Below are positions 1-6,288 of a DNA stretch of 12,990 nt, in pieces (the stretch's first letter is position 1; each line of letters begins with the position of its first letter). The position numbers and the translations under genes are program-made. Origin of the DNA: Bacteroidia bacterium (GTDB taxonomy: Bacteria; Bacteroidota; Bacteroidia; Bacteroidales; P3). The DNA lies in assembly GCA_025999775.1 (NCBI GenBank), contig BNXT01000021.1:1-12990 (forward strand), read 5' to 3'. The notes beneath the pieces were generated by a model. That model had not been told where the DNA came from. It was given only the letters and a program-made list of their open reading frames with translations, and did no database searches.

Positions 1-305
1 ATAATACGTTTCCTTATAATAAAAATTTTTACATGTATGTCTTGGACAAAAATGATGCGGGCGACTTTGTGCAGATGTATGATGAAACAGGAAAGTACCC
101 ATTTCACTTTGATGCCCGAATTGAACCATTTGAAAATAGCGCAAGTCTGAAGGGAACGATGGTCATGAACATTAAAGAATCTAATTTAGAATTTTTGAAA
201 ATGTATAGCAAGCATAAACGCGTGAAGTTTGAGATGGTTATGTATGATATTGATTTGGTCAAAAGCAACGTTGTAACAACAGAAGAAATTAGGCTGGATT
301 TATGA
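1..305 (+). CDS. 3' end of an unrecognised protein, cut by the window edge
   Basis: The reading frame is open from the first complete codon at position 3 to a TGA at 303-305, so this is probably the C-terminal ~100 residues of a longer protein; the ATG at 33 is the first internal Met and need not be the start. The visible part alternates charged and hydrophobic residues in a beta-strand-like pattern, with no membrane segment and no cysteine. I do not recognise the family. The stop overlaps the mrdA start (ATGA at 302-305), so it is probably co-translated with mrdA and rodA. In many Bacteroidota mreD sits immediately upstream of mrdA, but MreD is a multi-spanning membrane protein and this soluble-looking tail does not resemble it. 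A role in cell shape is only a guess from position. Confidence 0.6.
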   Translation, partial: NTFPYNKNFYMYVLDKNDAGDFVQMYDETGKYPFHFDARIEPFENSASLKGTMVMNIKESNLEFLKMYSKHKRVKFEMVMYDIDLVKSNVVTTEEIRLDL

Positions 306-2125
306 AAGATCGTGGGCTATCACGGAGAAAGATTGATATTATTATCATCGTAGCATTAGTGTTTAGCGTATTTGTGTTACGATTATTTTATTTGCAAGTA
401 ATTGATGAAAGTTATCAAGTTATGGCAAATAACAACGCCTTTCGGAATGTTGTTCAATACCCTACGCGCGGGCTGATTTACGATCGAAATGGGGAACTCA
501 TCGTGTATAATGAAGCGTTCTATGATTTAATGGTCATTCCGGGACAAGTCAAGGCTTTTGATACTGCTGAATTTGCACAATTGATTCAATTATCTGTGCC
601 GGAATGTAAAAAACGTTTGGCTGCGGCTAAAATCCATTCTCGCTATGCGCCTTCGGTATTTGAAAAACAAATTTCAAAAGAAACGTATGGACGATTACAG
701 GAACGATTGTATAAATATCGTGGTTTTTATGCACAGATACGAACGCTTCGTAAGTACCCTAAATCAGTGGCTGCACATGTACTGGGCTATGTCGGGGAAG
801 TAAGCCCCAGCATGATAGAAAAAGATGTGTATTACAAGCAAGGTGATTATATTGGGATGAGTGGCTTGGAGAATTTCTATGAAAACCAATTACGCGGTCA
901 AAAAGGTCAAAAAATTCAAATTGTGGATGTCAAGAGTCAAGACAAAGGCTCTTACATGGATGGTAAATATGATGTTTACGCTGTTCCCGGACAGAATTTA
1001 TACAGCACGTTGGATTTGTCCCTGCAAGAATTGGCAGAACAGTTGATGCAGGGTAAGCGAGGTAGCGTGATAGCTATCGAACCTGCCACCGGAGAGATAT
1101 TGGCATTGGTAAGCGCTCCTACGTATGACCCCAATCTTTTGGTCGGACGCGAACGTAGCTCGAACTATCATAACTTACTCAATGATCCTCAAAAACCTTT
1201 GTTTGATAGAGCCTTGATGGCACAATATCCACCCGGATCCGTATTCAAATTACCCCAAGCGTTAATAGCGCTCAAACATCATGTCATCACTGAAAATACA
1301 GGTTTTCATTGTGATAAATCATTAGTCGGTTGCCACAACCATCCGGACGCAACCAATTTACGGGAAGGTGTGAAAATGTCGTGCAACCCCTATTTCCAAC
1401 AGGTATATCGTAGAATGATCATGCAAAACATTGACCCCAACCGCTTTATTGATAGCAGAAAAGGATTAGCAATGTGGGAACAAGACATCCTTTCGTTCGG
1501 ATTTGGTAGCCGTTTAGAGATAGACTTGCCGAACACGAAATCAGGTTTGATACCCAATGTTGTCTATTATGATAAGATATATGGCGAAAATCAATGGGCG
1601 TTTAGCAACTTTCGTTCGGTGAGTATAGGACAAGGCGAGGTTCTATTGATACCTCTTCAAATGGCTAATCTTGCGGCTATCATGGCTAATCGCGGCTTTT
1701 ATGTTACACCCCATTTGTGCCGAAAAATAGGCGATAACATTCCCAATGACGAGTATGCGAAAATACATCTCACAACGGTGGATTCATCCTATTTTAAAGA
1801 GGTGGTCAATGGTATGTATGATGCTGTGTATGCACCGGGTGGCACCGCCCATCGAGCGCAAGTAGAGAATATTACTGTGTGCGGAAAAACCGGTACCGCC
1901 GAAAATCCGCACGGTAAAGACCATGCAGTGTTCATTGCCTTTGCTCCTAAGGATGACCCGAAAATAGCTATCTCAGTGATTATTGAAAACAGCGGCTTTG
2001 GCGGTACGTGGGCTTCCCCGATAGCGAGTTTACTCATCGAACAGTATTTTACAGGCGAAGTGAAGCGGGTTCAGATGAAACAACAAATGCAAGAAATATC
2101 TTTTATGAACGAAATTAAACCATGA
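302..2125 (+). CDS. mrdA: Penicillin-binding protein 2, elongation peptidoglycan D,D-transpeptidase
   Basis: This 607-aa class B PBP crosslinks peptide stems of new lateral-wall peptidoglycan in the periplasm, working with RodA in the elongation complex. It has a short cytoplasmic N-terminus, one membrane anchor at about residues 12-30, then the non-catalytic PBP dimer region starting with TRGLIYDRNGE (about 55-65). The transpeptidase domain follows, with all three active-site motifs: S313-V-F-K316 (nucleophile serine, within PPGSVFK), S360-C-N362, and K529-T-G531. Length is close to E. coli PBP2 (633 aa). C337, C344, H345 and H347 lie just before the SxN motif; E. coli PBP2 has a zinc site in this general region, so metal binding is possible but unproven. 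The ATG overlaps the preceding stop and the TGA overlaps the rodA ATG, indicating translational coupling. The rodA neighbour excludes the division homologue FtsI. Confidence 0.96.
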   Translation: MKDRGLSRRKIDIIIIVALVFSVFVLRLFYLQVIDESYQVMANNNAFRNVVQYPTRGLIYDRNGELIVYNEAFYDLMVIPGQVKAFDTAEFAQLIQLSVPECKKRLAAAKIHSRYAPSVFEKQISKETYGRLQERLYKYRGFYAQIRTLRKYPKSVAAHVLGYVGEVSPSMIEKDVYYKQGDYIGMSGLENFYENQLRGQKGQKIQIVDVKSQDKGSYMDGKYDVYAVPGQNLYSTLDLSLQELAEQLMQGKRGSVIAIEPATGEILALVSAPTYDPNLLVGRERSSNYHNLLNDPQKPLFDRALMAQYPPGSVFKLPQALIALKHHVITENTGFHCDKSLVGCHNHPDATNLREGVKMSCNPYFQQVYRRMIMQNIDPNRFIDSRKGLAMWEQDILSFGFGSRLEIDLPNTKSGLIPNVVYYDKIYGENQWAFSNFRSVSIGQGEVLLIPLQMANLAAIMANRGFYVTPHLCRKIGDNIPNDEYAKIHLTTVDSSYFKEVVNGMYDAVYAPGGTAHRAQVENITVCGKTGTAENPHGKDHAVFIAFAPKDDPKIAISVIIENSGFGGTWASPIASLLIEQYFTGEVKRVQMKQQMQEISFMNEIKP

Positions 2126-3375
2126 ACAATGACTATCGTATAGCAAAAAACATGGACGTGTGGTTGATTCTCGTCTACGTCGTGTTGGTCATCTGCGGAT
2201 GGTTTAATATCTACGCAACGGTCAATACCGACCAACAGGCGAGTATATTCAACGTATCGCAAATATACGGTAAACAAATGATATTCATCATTATGGCGTT
2301 TGTCATAGCAGCTATCATTTTGTTAGTAGATATGCGGTTTTTCATGAATATGTCATATATCTTTTACGCCATTGTGCTTGTATTGCTTGTGGCAGTAACT
2401 TTGTTCGGTACCAAAATATCCGGTGCACGCTCGTGGTTCACCTTTGGCGGCTTTTCCATTCAACCATCGGAATTTGCAAAGTTTACCACGTGTTTGGCTT
2501 TGGCTAAGTATTTGAGTACCAGCGTAGTTGTGTTAAAAGATATACGTTCACAGTTAATAGCGATGTTCATAATGTTATTTCCGGCAACTCTCATTTTATT
2601 GCAACCGGATATGGGGTCGGCGATGATATTTGGATGCTTTATATTAGCGCTCTATCGAGAAGGTCTCCCTGCAATCTATTTGTGGGTCATCTTCTTTGCC
2701 GCGGTATTGTTCGTGGCGGCGCTATTGGTACAGTGGTATATTATCTTGATTGTGCTTGCCATCGCCGTTAGTTTATTGATATTCATCAATAAACGGACAT
2801 TTAAAAATATTGCCATGGCGCTGTTACTCTTTTTGGGAGCAGCCGCATACACCTACTCGGCAGATTATGCGTTTCAAAAGTTACAAACACATCAACAAGA
2901 CCGTATAAAAATCTTATTTGCACAAGAAATAGATACGCAAGGCGTGGGCTATAATGTGAGTCAGTCTAAAATTGCCATTGGATCCGGTGGCTGGACGGGT
3001 AAAGGATTTATGCAAGGTACGCAGACGAAATACAATTTTGTGCCGGAGCAAAGTACGGATTTTATTTTTTGTACCATCGGAGAAGAATGGGGTTTTGTCG
3101 GATCGGTTCTACTATTGGTACTGTTTTTTATTCTGATACAACGAATCGTAGCTTTGGCTGAGCAGTCGCGTAATAAATTTTCTCGCATCTATGGTTACGG
3201 CTTGGCATCGTTGTTGTTTTTTCAAGTGTTTATTAACGTTGGCATGACTATCGGTTTATTGCCCGTAATTGGTATTCCGTTGCCTTTCTTTAGTTATGGC
3301 GGTTCTTCGTTATGGACATATACCATCATGCTCTTTGTGTTTATCAAGCAAAGCGCCTCTAAGAGTATGTTTTAG
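2122..3375 (+). CDS. rodA: RodA, SEDS-family peptidoglycan glycosyltransferase
   Basis: This 417-aa polytopic inner-membrane protein polymerises lipid II into glycan strands for cell elongation, partnered with PBP2 encoded just upstream. SEDS family signatures are in order: SGARSWF and QPSEFAK (about 100-120), LLQPDMGSA with D163, the loop FVPEQSTDFIF containing D313 (matching by eye the essential Asp of RodA in the large periplasmic loop), and the C-terminal GIPLPFFSYGGSS block (about 384-396). About ten hydrophobic segments are visible. A stretch of consecutive hydrophobic segments at about 183-245 separates the two conserved halves. The ATG at 2122 overlaps the mrdA stop. The TAG at 3373-3375 overlaps the stop of the convergent murD. 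FtsW is the alternative within the family, but pairing with mrdA favours RodA. Confidence 0.95.
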   Translation: MNNDYRIAKNMDVWLILVYVVLVICGWFNIYATVNTDQQASIFNVSQIYGKQMIFIIMAFVIAAIILLVDMRFFMNMSYIFYAIVLVLLVAVTLFGTKISGARSWFTFGGFSIQPSEFAKFTTCLALAKYLSTSVVVLKDIRSQLIAMFIMLFPATLILLQPDMGSAMIFGCFILALYREGLPAIYLWVIFFAAVLFVAALLVQWYIILIVLAIAVSLLIFINKRTFKNIAMALLLFLGAAAYTYSADYAFQKLQTHQQDRIKILFAQEIDTQGVGYNVSQSKIAIGSGGWTGKGFMQGTQTKYNFVPEQSTDFIFCTIGEEWGFVGSVLLLVLFFILIQRIVALAEQSRNKFSRIYGYGLASLLFFQVFINVGMTIGLLPVIGIPLPFFSYGGSSLWTYTIMLFVFIKQSASKSMF

Positions 3376-4748
3376 CGTTGATTGCCTTTCGACTGTACAA
3401 GTTCAATAAAGGTTTGTCCGCGGTGCTCAAAATTTTTAAAACTATCGTAGCTGGCGGCAGCCGGAGACAATAAGCAAGCATGACCGGCAGTGGTAACATG
3501 ATAGGCTATATCAACAACTTGTGTGTAATCCGTAGCATCAAAAAACTGCACGAAATCATTTTGTATCTGCGGATTGTTAATAATCTCGTCAATCCACAAA
3601 TTACGGATGCGTTTGCCGGATTCGCCAACAAAAATAATGTTTTCAATGGGATTCATAATCAGAAAATCAATCAAAGAGGTGTAGTCAATACCTCTGTCAA
3701 ATCCCCCAAGAATGAGTGTTTGTACGGTTTTTATGCTGCGTAATGCGGCGATGGTCGCTTCCGGTATTGTGGAAATGGAATCGTTGTAGAATTGAATACC
3801 GGCATAGTCGCCGATGTACTGCATACGATGGGGAAGCGGTTCAAAATCTGCTATAGCCGAGAACATTGTAGGCTGGTCAACGTTAAGAACATCGCACACG
3901 CCCATGGACATCATGATGTTTATGAGATTGTGCGTACCTTGTAAAAGGCGTTCAGAGGTACAATCGTAGTACGCCTTGCCATCGCGATAAATCCAATCAT
4001 TGTGCAAAGAATAGCCGCTTTCTAAACGCTGCGAAATACTTACAGGCACACGATGACGTTGTAGCTGGGCGCTGTTCCATAAGCCCTGTAATAGCGGTTG
4101 GTCAACATTCATAACTAAATAATCATTTTCGTTCTGAAAGCGCGTGATGTTCCACTTAGCCTGTTGATAAGCGCCATACGAGGTATAATGGTCAAGATGT
4201 TCTTGAAAGATATTGAGCAGTACCGCAATGTGTGGCGCATGATGTACAAATTCTAATTGATGCGATGAGAGTTCAAAAACAATTTTGGTATCCTTGTTTA
4301 TTTGGTCATAGAAATCGAAAGGCGGCAAACCGATATTACCCACCAAAAGCACGTTGTCGCTCTGTTTTTTGAGAATATGATAAATAAGCGAAGATGTTGT
4401 ACTTTTCCCTTTGGTACCTGTAATTCCGATGGTTTGTGACCCAAATTCAGCCAAAAATAAATCCGCTTGTGAAGTGATACGCGGGTCTTTGAGTAAGAGC
4501 GGATGATGAGCTAACGAAATACCGGGTGTTTTGATAATCCTATCATAAGGTTCTAACGCTTGGAGATAGTTATCGCCAAGATGAAACTGTAACAAGTCAT
4601 CATTGAGTACGGCGGGGTCATCACGCAGAGCCGTGTTTTGGTCGGCAATAGTAATGTGCATTTGTGGATAACGCTTGCGTAGATGTCGGTAGGTCGAACG
4701 CCCTTCTCTCCCGAAACCTAAGATGAGAACATGTTTACAATTATTCAT
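3372..4748 (-). CDS. murD: UDP-N-acetylmuramoyl-L-alanine--glutamate ligase (MurD; probably the L-glutamate-adding MurD2 type)
   Basis: This 458-aa cytoplasmic Mur ligase adds glutamate to UDP-MurNAc-L-Ala using ATP. It shows an N-terminal nucleotide-sugar-binding fold (ILGFGREGRS, 9-18), the ATP loop GTKGKSTT (111-118), ELSSHQLE (159-166), QEHLDHY (182-188), the lysine expected to be carbamylated (K198), PHRMQYIG (306-313), ILGGFDRG (346-353) and a C-terminal SPAAASYDSFKNFEHRG block. Two positions differ from E. coli MurD by eye alignment: Lys319 (DSKATN) is I325 in DSISTIPE, and Lys348 is R352; the Ser415 and Phe422 equivalents, S433 and F440, are kept. The upstream murL overlaps it by 8 bp. 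Substituted pocket plus murL suggests that L-Glu, not D-Glu, is the substrate, as in Xanthomonas MurD2; this is inferred. An ordinary D-Glu-adding MurD is the alternative. Confidence 0.92.
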   Translation of the reverse strand: MNNCKHVLILGFGREGRSTYRHLRKRYPQMHITIADQNTALRDDPAVLNDDLLQFHLGDNYLQALEPYDRIIKTPGISLAHHPLLLKDPRITSQADLFLAEFGSQTIGITGTKGKSTTSSLIYHILKKQSDNVLLVGNIGLPPFDFYDQINKDTKIVFELSSHQLEFVHHAPHIAVLLNIFQEHLDHYTSYGAYQQAKWNITRFQNENDYLVMNVDQPLLQGLWNSAQLQRHRVPVSISQRLESGYSLHNDWIYRDGKAYYDCTSERLLQGTHNLINIMMSMGVCDVLNVDQPTMFSAIADFEPLPHRMQYIGDYAGIQFYNDSISTIPEATIAALRSIKTVQTLILGGFDRGIDYTSLIDFLIMNPIENIIFVGESGKRIRNLWIDEIINNPQIQNDFVQFFDATDYTQVVDIAYHVTTAGHACLLSPAAASYDSFKNFEHRGQTFIELVQSKGNQR

Positions 4749-6090
4749 GGTGATGGTAGTTTAGAAATTGAGAAGATAAACAGTGATGCTCCGAAAACTC
4801 GGTTGTTAAGTCAATAGGGGAGAGCGTGTATAGCGGTTTTGTCTTGAAGTATTGAACCAAGCAACTATCGTTGTCGTTGAACCGTTGAATATAGAGGTTC
4901 AGCGCATTGCAGACTTCATTGACCGTTCCCACACATTCAAAGGGTTTAACCGCACGAAGACCGGTCAACTGCTCAAATTCGGGTTGTAAGCTCGAATTAT
5001 TCAAGAGATTTTCACCAAAGATAGCCTGCAATGAACGTGGCGGTATGAAAGGCGATAAAATGATGTAGGCAAACAAGCATTTGGCACAGTGACAGCACCA
5101 CATATCGTCCTTAGAACCAACATTGCAACTACGGAAAACATCGTGATAGGCAGAAAATGAAGCAAAATACTTGGCTATAGTAAGCTCGTTTAATGGACGT
5201 AAAAAACTGAAATAATCAATGTCTTCATTGATGTAGGTATGTACATAGTTGCGAAAATCAATTTCAAATTCTACCGATTTGGAATATTGGTGATTGACTC
5301 CGGTAACAGGGTCGGTAGCTTCGTTGGCGCTGGATTCATTGGACAAGGCGATGTGTTTTTTACCTGTTATTGCAGCACAAAGCAGGGTTACAAAGGCGAG
5401 TAGGGCAGAAAACGGCGTATGACCGTTCAGCAACCCTTGGGCATTGAGAGCTAACAAACGCTTATCAAGAGTACGCCGAACCTCAATGACTTCTGTTTCC
5501 TTAAATCCCGCTATTTTAGCACAGTTAAGACTTGCTCCACGCGGATTGACAATCATCGGCAAGGGTTTTAACGCTACATCACGCAGCAGTTCTAAGGTTA
5601 CTACCGAATCTTTACCCCCGCCAACAGGGATGATGACCTCGTCGGATAGCGACAATACGAATTTTGAAAAAGGTTTACCATCCGCACGGATGTTCATAAA
5701 CTCATCCACCGTAGTCTTAATGTTGTTGGTATAAAAAAATTCACCTAACCCATTGAAATAGAGTTTTTTCCACCATTGGATAGCGGCTTTATCTAAGGCA
5801 ATAGGTTTGATGTGGATATTTGGAGAACAGGTGGACTTCCAATAACTTATGAGTTCAATCAGTCCGATATGGGCGACAAGCGTGTCCATTTGCTCGGTAC
5901 TCAAACGGTCAAACGCATAAAACGGACGTTGAGGAAGAAAAAGCGTAGGCTCAAAGTGAGTCAACGTCGGAATGTGAAAATCAAAACTAATATGCAAGCC
6001 ATCAGATTGAATATCCCATTGATAGGCTTCAAAAATGAAGTCAGGATAGTCGGCACGGAGCGTTTTAAAGGTGTTAGAGTGGATATTCAT
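4741..6090 (-). CDS. murL: UDP-N-acetylmuramoyl-L-alanyl-L-glutamate epimerase (MurL-like, PP-loop ATPase fold)
   Basis: This 449-aa soluble protein is most likely MurL, which inverts the terminal L-Glu of UDP-MurNAc-L-Ala-L-Glu to D-Glu. The Xanthomonas enzyme uses ATP and releases AMP and pyrophosphate, so an acyl-adenylate step is expected. The sequence shows a PP-loop-type motif PVGGGKDS (155-162), the kind that cleaves ATP to AMP and PPi, a conserved-looking NESSANE segment (251-257), and a cysteine cluster WCCHCAKC (331-338) with C322 nearby. The ATG at 6090 is preferred: the frame extends upstream only to a TTG at 6141, adding 17 residues that do not look conserved. Its TAA lies inside the murD start, so the two are translationally coupled; murD2-murL adjacency is also known from Xanthomonas. 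Other PP-loop enzymes (QueC, asparagine synthase, tRNA thiolases) are alternatives but fit length and context less well. Confidence 0.82.
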   Translation of the reverse strand: MNIHSNTFKTLRADYPDFIFEAYQWDIQSDGLHISFDFHIPTLTHFEPTLFLPQRPFYAFDRLSTEQMDTLVAHIGLIELISYWKSTCSPNIHIKPIALDKAAIQWWKKLYFNGLGEFFYTNNIKTTVDEFMNIRADGKPFSKFVLSLSDEVIIPVGGGKDSVVTLELLRDVALKPLPMIVNPRGASLNCAKIAGFKETEVIEVRRTLDKRLLALNAQGLLNGHTPFSALLAFVTLLCAAITGKKHIALSNESSANEATDPVTGVNHQYSKSVEFEIDFRNYVHTYINEDIDYFSFLRPLNELTIAKYFASFSAYHDVFRSCNVGSKDDMWCCHCAKCLFAYIILSPFIPPRSLQAIFGENLLNNSSLQPEFEQLTGLRAVKPFECVGTVNEVCNALNLYIQRFNDNDSCLVQYFKTKPLYTLSPIDLTTEFSEHHCLSSQFLNYHHHE

Positions 6091-6110
6091 ACTACAAGCA
6101 AAAAACGTGC

Positions 6111-6141
6111 CGAAGTTACGAAAAAATTTATTAACAATCAA
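6111..6141 (-). promoter_or_regulatory. Possible murL promoter, Bacteroidota type
   Basis: On the minus strand, TAACTTCG (6118 to 6111) matches the Bacteroidota -7 consensus TAnnTTTG at all but one fixed position. TTG triplets at 6141-6139 and 6137-6135 lie 20 and 16 bases upstream, near the expected -33 position. Transcription would begin about 10-15 bases before the murL ATG at 6090. The match is imperfect and the DNA is AT-rich, so this is tentative; a promoter is nevertheless needed here because murL is the first gene of its unit. Confidence 0.3.
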
Positions 6142-6150
6142 TAAAATTTT

Positions 6151-6159
6151 TGTGAATAA
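6151..6159 (-). promoter_or_regulatory. DnaA-box-like 9-mer
   Basis: On the minus strand this reads TTATTCACA, an exact match to the relaxed DnaA box TTATNCACA. It sits in the AT-rich part (about 6121-6170) of the murL/nrdJ divergent region. Weaker 9-mers lie nearby: TTATTAACA at 6128-6136 (plus), and TTATCAACA at 6206-6214 (plus) and 6228-6220 (minus), each off the consensus at one fixed position. DnaA controls ribonucleotide reductase genes in E. coli, so a site here makes sense, but single 9-mers arise by chance in AT-rich DNA. Confidence 0.3.
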
Positions 6160-6201
6160 AAATGAATACTATGCTAAAAGCGCTGTGAACACAAGCATTA
6201 A

Positions 6202-6232
6202 CAATTTATCAACAAGAAGTGTTGATAAATTG
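6202..6232. repeat. Perfect 13-bp inverted repeat upstream of nrdJ (candidate operator or hairpin)
   Basis: CAATTTATCAACA at 6202-6214 is followed by the 5-base spacer AGAAG and its exact reverse complement TGTTGATAAATTG at 6220-6232. The self-complementary hexamer AGCGCT occurs at 6179-6184 and again at 6233-6238, directly after the right arm, so a longer stem with a 17-base bulge on the left side is possible. No T-run follows on the plus strand and no gene ends here, which argues against a terminator. The repeat ends 26 bp before the nrdJ -7 box, so a dimeric regulator bound here could control nrdJ. It does not resemble the NrdR box. The structure is plain in the sequence; the role is inferred. 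Confidence 0.65.
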
Positions 6233-6266
6233 AGCGCTATCAATCCCTCAAAATTTAGTATCTTTG
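6230..6266 (+). promoter_or_regulatory. nrdJ promoter, Bacteroidota type
   Basis: TATCTTTG at 6259-6266 is a full match to the Bacteroidota -7 box TAnnTTTG. A TTG at 6230-6232, inside the right arm of the inverted repeat, is the nearest -33 candidate; its 26-base spacing is longer than usual, so that element is weak. Transcription would start near 6272-6274, giving a leader of only about 16 bases before the ATG at 6289. The -7 element is one of the stronger clues to phylum. Confidence 0.65.
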
Positions 6267-6288
6267 CCGTCCAATATAAAAATACTAC

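Noticed and set aside
4741-6090. MurL candidate as QueC, asparagine synthase or a tRNA-thiolating PP-loop enzyme
   Set aside because: The PP-loop and cysteines are shared features, but the 449-aa length, the absence of a glutaminase domain and the coupling to murD fit MurL better.
6091-6141. A longer murL start at the TTG at 6141, adding 17 residues
   Set aside because: TTG is a rare start, the extra residues do not resemble a domain, and the ATG at 6090 begins a normal-length protein; the extension also covers the likely murL promoter.
5812-6144. A 110-codon plus-strand open frame opposite murL
   Set aside because: It is antisense to a well-supported gene, has very basic low-complexity composition, and matches no family I know.
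6091-6288. Cobalamin riboswitch upstream of nrdJ
   Set aside because: I see no B12-box-like sequence or multi-helix pattern, and the -7 box leaves only a ~16-base leader.
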